Shown: in pieces, positions 14,060-19,148 of the stretch | Position numbering within the stretch: the stretch's first letter is position 1 | How the letters are laid out: each line of letters starts with the position of its first letter | From: Flemingiibacterium sp045587285 | GTDB lineage: Bacteria > Bacillota > Clostridia > Oscillospirales > CAG-272 | NCBI GenBank assembly: GCA_045587285.1 | Contig: JAZNBZ010000057.1 | Location: 1-19,148, forward strand | Length of the DNA: 19,148 nucleotides | Direction: 5' to 3' | Program-made: the position numbers and the translations under genes | Notes under the pieces: model-generated | Told to the model about the DNA's origin: nothing | Databases searched by the model: none | The model's input: only the letters and a program-made list of their open reading frames with translations

Positions 14060-15460
14060 TTATTCGTTTACGGTCGTGTTAGCGGTAACGTCAGCCTTCT
14101 CTGTACCGAGGTACTCGGGAAGCTTCATACCTGCCATATCGAACATCTCGTTCATCGGAGGAATAGCCTTCATCATACCCGACACAAAGTTTGCGGTCGC
14201 GGTCTTGCCGTCAGCACCCGTGCTTCCGCCGTCCCAAACGGTAACCTTGTCGATCTTGAGGTTCTTGATAGCCTCAACCTGAATACGTGTGATCTCCTCA
14301 AGCTTGTCGGCAACCATAAGACGGATAGCGTCGTTCGACTCGCCGCCGGCGGACTTCACGATCTCGGCAAAGCCCTCTGCCTGCTTGATAAGCATCTCGC
14401 GCATACCGTTTGCCTCTGCCTGCATCTTCATAAGAGTAGCGTCCGCTTCACCCTTTGCCTGACGTCTGATCTTTTCAGCCTCAGCCTCGGCCTTAAGCTC
14501 GATCTGCTTCTTTTCGATTTCAGCCTTAACGAGGATATCCGCCTCAAGCGTTGCCTGCTCAAGCGAAGCACGCGCAAGCTCGGCCGCCTTCTGTGCGGCG
14601 TAAGCCTCCTCGAGAGCCTTTGCTTCCTGAATTTTCTCGGCTGCGGTAGCACGCTTCAGAGCCTCTGCCTCACGCTCACGGCGTACTGCGTCGGACTCTG
14701 CGACCTGAACCTTCGCCTCGTTTTCACCCTTGATAGCCTCGGAGTTTGCGATAGATACGTTGATACGCTGGTCACGCTCTGCGTTAGCCGAACCGATAGC
14801 ACCCTCGCGGTCTGCCTGTGCGACGGATATCTTCGCGTCGTTGATAGCCTTTGCAGCCGCTTCCTTACCGAGAGCCACGATGTATCCGCTCTCGTCGGTG
14901 ATGTCGGTGACGTTTACGTTGATAAGGCGCAGACCGATCTTTTTAAGCTCGGTCTCCACGTTTCTCGAAACTGCTTCAAGGAACTTATCGCGATCGTTGT
15001 TGATTTCCTCGATCTCCATCGTTGCAACAACAAGACGAAGCTGACCGAAGATAATATCCTTTGCAAGCTCCTGAATGTCGTCGAGCTTGAGGCCCAGCAT
15101 ACGCTCTGCCGCATTCTGCATAACGCCCGCCTCGGTGGAAATACCAACTGTAAAGCGCGAGGGCACGTCAACACGGATATTCTGCTTTGAGAGCGCGTTT
15201 CGAAGGTCTACGTTTATGGACATAGGCGTTAAGTCGAGGAACTCGACAGCCTGAATAACGGGCCAGATAAACGCCGCGCCGCCGTGGATACACTTTGCGG
15301 AGCGAGAGGTACCGTCGGCGTTGTTGCCGACCTTACCGTAGATGACCATAACCTTATCGGACGGGCACTTTCTGTAGCGCGACGCAATAACCACGAGCGT
15401 CGTTACGACAAGAAGCGCGAGTACGCAAACGAGAATAAGAAGGTTAGATGTGTTTGGCAT
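14060..15460 (-). CDS. floT: Flotillin (SPFH/PHB-domain membrane microdomain protein)
   Basis: A 466-residue flotillin that scaffolds functional membrane microdomains. Residues 7-27 are one hydrophobic anchor (LLILVCVLALLVVTTLVVIA). About 30-200 is the SPFH/PHB domain with DKVMVIYGKVG, HGGAAFIWPVIQ and LNVNV-type strands (RLINVNVTDITDESGYI). About 205-385 is a long Ala/Glu/Lys/Arg coiled coil with repeated EA/KA heptads, as in flotillins, which drives oligomerisation. The C-terminal region is Met/Gly-rich. It follows a NfeD-like gene, the usual bacterial partner pair (YuaF-YuaG in Bacillus), with a 21-base gap and AAAGGAG 8 bases before the ATG. The flotillin call is secure; the symbol is given by analogy. 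Confidence 0.94.
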   Translation of the reverse strand: MPNTSNLLILVCVLALLVVTTLVVIASRYRKCPSDKVMVIYGKVGNNADGTSRSAKCIHGGAAFIWPVIQAVEFLDLTPMSINVDLRNALSKQNIRVDVPSRFTVGISTEAGVMQNAAERMLGLKLDDIQELAKDIIFGQLRLVVATMEIEEINNDRDKFLEAVSRNVETELKKIGLRLINVNVTDITDESGYIVALGKEAAAKAINDAKISVAQADREGAIGSANAERDQRINVSIANSEAIKGENEAKVQVAESDAVRREREAEALKRATAAEKIQEAKALEEAYAAQKAAELARASLEQATLEADILVKAEIEKKQIELKAEAEAEKIRRQAKGEADATLMKMQAEANGMREMLIKQAEGFAEIVKSAGGESNDAIRLMVADKLEEITRIQVEAIKNLKIDKVTVWDGGSTGADGKTATANFVSGMMKAIPPMNEMFDMAGMKLPEYLGTEKADVTANTTVNE

Positions 15461-15481
15461 AATATTTTCTCCTTTGTTAAA

Positions 15482-16099
15482 TTATTTTACAATTCTTTCG
15501 ACAACGACGAGTCCGGACTCGTCTATGGAAACGACTCTCACGGCTTCTCCCGTTTTGAGAGTGTCATCACAGCCCGAAATAGCGTCAACCTCGACAAATC
15601 TGTCCTGCACGTTAATGGTGATCTTTCCTCTGCCCTGCCCCTTAGGCGGTACGGGTATGTAAACCTCACCCGTTTTGCCGATAGCGTAGCCAAGCTGAAT
15701 ATTACCGCTCGACTGAAGCCTCAATACAGCCTTCATAAGATACGCGATGCCGAAAAGCGCCGCCACGCCGCATACCACTGCGAGCAGTATCGCAATCGCG
15801 GGATTAAGTCCTAAATCGACGAACACAACGCCTGCCCAGCCGCCTACCGAGAACATCGCAACGATGCCGCGAACGGTAAAAAGCGTCAAACCATCGTCTC
15901 CCGACGCCGCCTCGGAAATATCGACACCGTCCGTATCAACATCAACGTCCACGTCCGTATCAACGTCCACGTCACCGTCGCCGTCACCGATACCGAAGAA
16001 CAAAAGCACCGTCTGAATAACGAGCACAAGCGTCGCCGGAATAGCGACGAGCGCAAAGCCCTGCTGAAGTCCCGTCAGCGAATCCCACCAAGCAAACAT
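15482..16099 (-). CDS. NfeD/YuaF-like membrane protein with alternating Asp tract
   Basis: A 205-residue NfeD-family protein, the standard partner of flotillins. The first hydrophobic segment is at about 14-37. It is followed by an acidic run where Asp occupies every second residue from 39 to 57 (DGDGDVDVDTDVDVDVDTD). Two further hydrophobic segments lie at about 77-97 and 100-122. The C-terminal 130-205 is an OB-fold (GKTGEVYIPVPPKG, GEAVRVVSIDESGLVVVE). It lacks the serine-protease domain of long NfeD proteins, as in YuaF. The acidic stretch would sit on one face of the membrane and could bind cations or a basic partner. AAAGGAG supports the start. It is read with flotillin from the DUF1836 promoter, since no promoter is evident in the 33-base gap. 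Confidence 0.88.
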   Translation of the reverse strand: MFAWWDSLTGLQQGFALVAIPATLVLVIQTVLLFFGIGDGDGDVDVDTDVDVDVDTDGVDISEAASGDDGLTLFTVRGIVAMFSVGGWAGVVFVDLGLNPAIAILLAVVCGVAALFGIAYLMKAVLRLQSSGNIQLGYAIGKTGEVYIPVPPKGQGRGKITINVQDRFVEVDAISGCDDTLKTGEAVRVVSIDESGLVVVERIVK

Positions 16100-16132
16100 T
16101 ATTATCTACACTCCTTTACTAAAACATATCTG

Positions 16133-16723
16133 TCAAAATTTTCGGTGTCCCATTGCCTCGTCATACATTGCGCTCGCGTGCTGGCGTATGAGAGTTGCGT
16201 AATACGCCATTATTATAATACCGCAGGCGCGTTCAAGACGTTTTCGCGTTCCGGCTCCGTGCTCCTCGTATGACTCAAGCTCGTGAGATATCAATGCGTA
16301 AATATTTCCGTCAACCGTAGCCTCATCACGCACAAGGTAGTCGATAAGACGGCAAAGATAGTCGTAAAGCTCCGACTCGGGAATAATATCGTCGCTCGTG
16401 TCGTTTGCCTTGCCGTTTACGTACGTAAGAAGTCCCGCGATGCGGTCAAGCTGCATCGAGTCGCGCATCATATTTATAATAAGTATACGCGCGAGCTGGT
16501 CCTTATCATACCGCTTATTGCGCGCGCTAGACACCCAGCCGCGCTTCGTCCAATTCTGGAGAGTTGAGCCGTCGATTCCGCATATCTCGCGTATCTGCGA
16601 GAGCATAATTCCGTCGGTTATATAGAAGATCTTATTAAGAAACTCCATTCCCGTGACGTCGCCCATCTTCTTTCTTTCCATAATGGTGCCGGGAATAAGG
16701 GTGCTCCTTATCTCAAGCTTCAT
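16133..16723 (-). CDS. DUF1836 (YkrK-like) putative transcriptional regulator
   Basis: This 196-residue protein has the DUF1836 signature MLSQIREICGIDGSTLQNWTKRGWV (about 40-64) followed by RYDKDQLARILIINMMRDSMQLDRIAGLLTYVN. It reads as a MerR-like helix-turn-helix with a helical extension. The family is widespread in Bacillota and is presumed to regulate transcription; no ligand is known. The C-terminal 115-190 is helical and ends in a region that may dimerise. AAAGGAG precedes the chosen ATG. It is the first gene of the NfeD-flotillin-membrane protein unit, so it may control its own operon or respond to envelope state. Its promoter contains inverted repeats that could be its operator. Confidence 0.88.
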   Translation of the reverse strand: MKLEIRSTLIPGTIMERKKMGDVTGMEFLNKIFYITDGIMLSQIREICGIDGSTLQNWTKRGWVSSARNKRYDKDQLARILIINMMRDSMQLDRIAGLLTYVNGKANDTSDDIIPESELYDYLCRLIDYLVRDEATVDGNIYALISHELESYEEHGAGTRKRLERACGIIIMAYYATLIRQHASAMYDEAMGHRKF

Positions 16724-16760
16724 CGGTTTTCGCTCCTTTCGGGATAGCTTCTGTAATTAG

Positions 16761-16789
16761 ATTATATCACACAGTCACGTGATTGTCAA
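16761..16789 (-). promoter_or_regulatory. Consensus promoter of the DUF1836-NfeD-flotillin unit
   Basis: On the - strand TTGACA (16789-16784) and TATAAT (16766-16761) are perfect with a 17-base spacer. The spacer holds the palindrome TCACGTGA and a wider ATCAC...GTGAT inverted repeat with 8 bases between arms, which may be an operator. Confidence 0.9.
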
Positions 16790-16819
16790 GTGGAATTTTA
16801 TGAATTTTTTATGTATGTA

Positions 16820-16847
16820 AAAAGCCTTCCCCGAAAGGAAGGCTTTT
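16820..16847. terminator. Terminator of the lipoprotein operon
   Basis: AAAAGCCTTCC (16820-16830) and GGAAGGCTTTT (16837-16847) form a perfect 11-bp stem with loop CCGAAA, flanked by A/T runs, so it can act on both strands. It lies 6 bases after the lipoprotein stop and upstream of the DUF1836 promoter. Confidence 0.92.
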
Positions 16848-16853
16848 AGTATC

Positions 16854-17426
16854 TTATTGTAAGTCCGTGTAAACAGTATGGTAAGGGATATAATCGCCCA
16901 TATACGAGCTGTACATACCATATGTGATATCCTCCCACGTGAGTGTGTTGTCGTTGACTAAAACGTAGCGAACGTATCTGTCGTACGTAGCGTACGGTGT
17001 TTCGGCATCGCCCTCAAATCGCAGCATATACTTGTATTTATACACAAGCTCCTCGCCGTCCTCAAACCACCTGAGCGTATAACATTCGCCGTCGTATTCG
17101 AGGTCCTGCACGAAAAGCTTAGGATATTCGTCCTTTACGGACTCATAATACTCCTCGCCGTAGTGCGACGGATCGCCAAGCTCGTAGTAAAACGCAAGCC
17201 GTACGCTCGCCTTGCCGTTTGGTACGACCGAGGCAAACGCATCCCATCGCGCCTGTCCGTGCGTAATGTCGCCATTTTTAAACACCACGCATCCGTCCTC
17301 GATCGCGTCCTCGTACGTGTACGCATCGGGAAGCTTTTCAAGCGCGACGTATTCCGTTTTAATGACCGTCGCGCACGAGTTAAGCATAAGTGCAAGCAAT
17401 ATAACGAGAGCAAAGCGTTTTTTCAT
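16854..17426 (-). CDS. Small lipoprotein of unknown function
   Basis: A 190-residue exported lipoprotein. It starts MKKRFALVILLALMLNSCAT, a classic signal with lipobox LNSC. I choose the ATG at 17426, which has GGAGG at 17432-17436. A longer frame from 17444 (overlapping the upstream stop as ATGA) would bury that site and spoil the signal. The mature part is acidic and aromatic-rich, with YTYEDAIEDGCVVFKNGDI, SVRLAFYYELGDPSHYGEEYY, LEYDGECYTLRWF and TLTWEDITYGMYSSYMGDYIP. I recall similar Clostridia lipoproteins but know no function. Last gene of the DUF5685/J-domain unit. No enzyme motif is seen. Confidence 0.82.
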   Translation of the reverse strand: MKKRFALVILLALMLNSCATVIKTEYVALEKLPDAYTYEDAIEDGCVVFKNGDITHGQARWDAFASVVPNGKASVRLAFYYELGDPSHYGEEYYESVKDEYPKLFVQDLEYDGECYTLRWFEDGEELVYKYKYMLRFEGDAETPYATYDRYVRYVLVNDNTLTWEDITYGMYSSYMGDYIPYHTVYTDLQ

Positions 17427-17431
17427 CGCGG

Positions 17432-17436
17432 CCTCC
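17432..17436 (-). promoter_or_regulatory. Ribosome-binding site that decides the lipoprotein start
   Basis: GGAGG on the - strand lies 5 bases before the ATG at 17426, which gives a perfect lipoprotein signal, and so argues against the ATG at 17444. Confidence 0.75.
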
Positions 17437-17440
17437 AAAA

Positions 17441-17965
17441 TCATTTCTTGAAGAAGTTTTTAAGTCCGAGCGTTTTCCGCAGCTTCACGAGATACAGCGT
17501 GATAAGATGCGTCGTTGCTATATCGTAGATAAAAAAAGTAAAATTACACAGCGCGAATACGGGGAGCGTGAACGCAAGTCCCGTGTCGGTGAGCCCCATC
17601 ACGAAGCTTCCGATAAGTATCATAAGTATCAGCATCACGTTGAACGTGCTGAATTTGAGCATCCACGATACGGCAGGGTGAAGCCGCTCGTACATCGCCT
17701 TGAATATCGGGTATACACCGCCGAACACGAGATAGACGAGTGCACCGAACTTGTCGGGTAAAAGAAGCATCGAAAGCGCGCCCGTAACGAGCCAGATGAG
17801 GTACGGATAAGCGCCGCCGACCTCAATCACCGCTATCATTATGAGTATAGACGCGAGCGCGACCGCCGAAAGATCGAGCACCGTGATTATCGAGCCGAGC
17901 AGGAGTATCACTACTCCGAGCGCCGAAAATATCGCCGCAAGCGCAAGCTTTTTCGTTTTTTTCAT
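17441..17965 (-). CDS. Small polytopic membrane protein
   Basis: A 174-residue membrane protein with about five or six hydrophobic segments. It starts MKKTKKLALAAIFSALGVVILLLGSIITVLDL, continues LASILIMIAVIEVGGAYPYLIWLVTG and LVYLVFGGVYPIFKAMYE, and ends with a basic tail KLRKTLGLKNFFKK. The N-terminal pattern (basic residues, then AAIFSALGVV) is reminiscent of ECF-transporter S components or YybS-type proteins. I see no substrate signature, so this is only a suggestion. AGGTGG upstream is the likely ribosome-binding site. The stop overlaps an unused ATG near the lipoprotein gene, and the two genes are clearly in one operon with the J-domain gene. Confidence 0.8.
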   Translation of the reverse strand: MKKTKKLALAAIFSALGVVILLLGSIITVLDLSAVALASILIMIAVIEVGGAYPYLIWLVTGALSMLLLPDKFGALVYLVFGGVYPIFKAMYERLHPAVSWMLKFSTFNVMLILMILIGSFVMGLTDTGLAFTLPVFALCNFTFFIYDIATTHLITLYLVKLRKTLGLKNFFKK

Positions 17966-17981
17966 TCAAGCCACCTGAGCA

Positions 17982-18590
17982 CTAACAGCACGGAATAAGG
18001 TCGCCGCCGCAGCACTCACAAAGGCAGTCCGCGCAGATAAGCCCCGTGCATATATCGCACGCAGACGAACCGCCGCTTTGCGCGGTGCGATATCCGCCGC
18101 CGTAATTTCCCGAGGCTTGCTTGATGCGGTTAAGCACGGTACGGTATTCGCCGTTGGTGGGATCGAGATAGCACGCAGTTTCAAGATGCTTTTGCGCATC
18201 GTAATACCAGCCGCGCTTTATGAGCACGCAGCCCTTTAAGAAGTTCCACTCTGCGTTGCGGTTTGACTCTGCAACCGCGTCGAGTATGAGCTCCGCGTCA
18301 GCGTATTGGTTATTGTTGATAAGCTCGCGCACCTTTGCATACTCACCCCACGACGAGCCCGTGCCCGACTGTCCCGAGTAGGACGTGCGTGACGTGCCTG
18401 CGGCGCGCTCCTTCTGTATCTGGTCGTACGCCTCGTTGACCTCCTTCATCTTTTCCTCGACGAGGTCAGCGAGCGGATTGCCTACGTAATTATCGGGGTG
18501 ATACTTACGCGCAAGCTCGCGGTACGCTTTTTTTATATCCTCGTCGCTCGCATCACGCGAAACGCCGAGCACCTTATACGGATCCGTCAT
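17982..18590 (-). CDS. J-domain protein with TPR-like middle and nine-cysteine tail
   Basis: A 202-residue J-domain (DnaJ-like) protein. The J-domain is at 1-62 with the HPD signature at His31-Pro32-Asp33 (KYHPDNY), which stimulates an Hsp70 partner. A Ser/Gly-rich linker (65-81) leads to a TPR-like helical part (82-157: NNNQYADAELILDAVAE, YYDAQKHLETACYLDP). The tail (178-202) holds nine cysteines in 25 residues: Cys178, 181, 186, 189, 191, 193, 194, 201, 202. They could bind zinc or Fe-S, or be palmitoylation- or disulfide-type sites; it is not the standard DnaJ zinc domain. The start overlaps the DUF5685 gene's stop as ATGA, so translation is coupled. The client is unknown. Confidence 0.92.
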   Translation of the reverse strand: MTDPYKVLGVSRDASDEDIKKAYRELARKYHPDNYVGNPLADLVEEKMKEVNEAYDQIQKERAAGTSRTSYSGQSGTGSSWGEYAKVRELINNNQYADAELILDAVAESNRNAEWNFLKGCVLIKRGWYYDAQKHLETACYLDPTNGEYRTVLNRIKQASGNYGGGYRTAQSGGSSACDICTGLICADCLCECCGGDLIPCC

Positions 18591-19148
18591 ATATTACTGT
18601 CTCCAATCCCATCGTTTACCGCCTTATATTTTGAAAGCACCCTGTCGGTGCACAGAGGCAGTCCGAGATAAATTATGTTCTTTATTATTTCGCCGTATTC
18701 GGGCGTTTTGCTAAAATCAATAAGCTCGACGGCATTCGAAACACCAACGAGCTCCATCGTCAGCGCCGTACGGATATTTTCCGTCTCGCGCGCAACGCCG
18801 TCCGTACCGTCGCCGTACATCTGACGAAACGGGTTGTACGAGCCTGATTTTATATCGTCCGCGAGATCGTCGAGCGCGTCTATGATATAGATGTAACGCC
18901 CGATGTGCCGTCCGATCTCGGCGGCTATACGCGCCTCGGGAGTGTTTTCCTCAAAGCCGAGTGCCGAAGCGTACGCCATAAGCTCGCCAAACGGCTCCGC
19001 CGCCCTGTCAAAGGACGCACAGCGTTCCCTCTCGAGTGCCGCAAGCGCACCAAGCTTATCCTCGATAAACGCCTCCGAGTCCTTATCAAATCGCGCACGC
19101 CTTCGCATACGCTTTGCCTCGGGCATCAAAAATCTGACGCCGAGCCGT
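18587..19148 (-). CDS. DUF5685-family protein, C-terminal part (5' end outside window)
   Basis: The frame stays open through the right edge, so the real start is outside. The visible part is mostly helical, with RHIGRYIYIIDALDDLADDIKSGSYNP as the clearest match to the DUF5685 C-terminal helical block (Asp-rich, prenyl-synthase-like look) seen in Clostridia. The Asp residues in DALDDLADD could coordinate metal, but no activity is known. This family commonly sits directly upstream of a J-domain gene, as here. The stop overlaps the J-domain start by 4 bases. An internal start near 19129 or 19126 is possible, but no ribosome-binding site supports it. Confidence 0.75.
   Translation of the reverse strand, partial: RLGVRFLMPEAKRMRRRARFDKDSEAFIEDKLGALAALERERCASFDRAAEPFGELMAYASALGFEENTPEARIAAEIGRHIGRYIYIIDALDDLADDIKSGSYNPFRQMYGDGTDGVARETENIRTALTMELVGVSNAVELIDFSKTPEYGEIIKNIIYLGLPLCTDRVLSKYKAVNDGIGDSNI

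Noticed and set aside
13967..15190. Long + strand open frame opposite flotillin
   Set aside because: It is a shadow of the Ala/Glu/Lys-rich flotillin codons, has Leu/Cys-rich low-complexity content and no ribosome-binding site.
16099..16135. TTGACA near the end of the DUF1836 gene as a NfeD promoter
   Set aside because: No -10 box occurs at the right distance; the position would fall on the ribosome-binding site.

Overview
The window looks like a piece of chromosome from a Clostridia-class Bacillota, probably an uncultured gut-type lineage. The evidence is strong purine-rich Shine-Dalgarno sites, near-consensus sigma-A promoters, a Firmicutes-type glucose PTS, and families typical of Clostridia (DUF1836, DUF5685, a J-domain protein with a Cys-rich tail, a NfeD/flotillin pair). 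Most of it is moderately GC-rich housekeeping or accessory-metabolic sequence. One short stretch (about 7.2-8.2 kb) is more AT-rich. I see no tRNA, rRNA, CRISPR array or intact insertion sequence.

Layout: bases 1-3118 are read on the + strand. They hold the 3' part of a GH51 alpha-L-arabinofuranosidase closed by a clear terminator, a consensus promoter driving a lipoprotein-anchored barnase-type RNase followed by its barstar-type inhibitor, and a TolB-like propeller protein of unknown role. From 3153 onward nearly everything is on the - strand. The ptsG-ptsH-ptsI operon (7188 to 3153) gives a complete phosphorelay from PEP to a glucose-type permease. A gene-poor gap (7189-7504) carries a roughly 155-bp MITE-like element. 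Next comes a small divergent SLOG protein / HTH regulator module with overlapping promoters, bounded by strong terminators. After it lie a DUF697-type membrane GTPase (9402 to 8191) and an operon with an Fe-S aldo/keto reductase overlapping a large GTPase (13088 to 9478).

That large GTPase is the most interesting gene. It is a TetM-like, EF-G-related ribosomal GTPase fused to a C-terminal YacP/Rae1-like NYN nuclease domain. Both halves belong to families that work at the ribosomal A site, so the fusion suggests a ribosome-clearing or mRNA-cleaving translation factor, not a drug-resistance protein.

The next - strand unit (16723 to 13193) has one consensus promoter, a DUF1836 regulator, a NfeD-like protein, a flotillin and a polytopic membrane protein, which together suggest a membrane-microdomain operon. 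The last unit (from beyond the right edge to 16854) is a translationally coupled set: a DUF5685 protein (5' end outside the window), a J-domain protein with nine cysteines in its tail, a small multispanning membrane protein and a lipoprotein.
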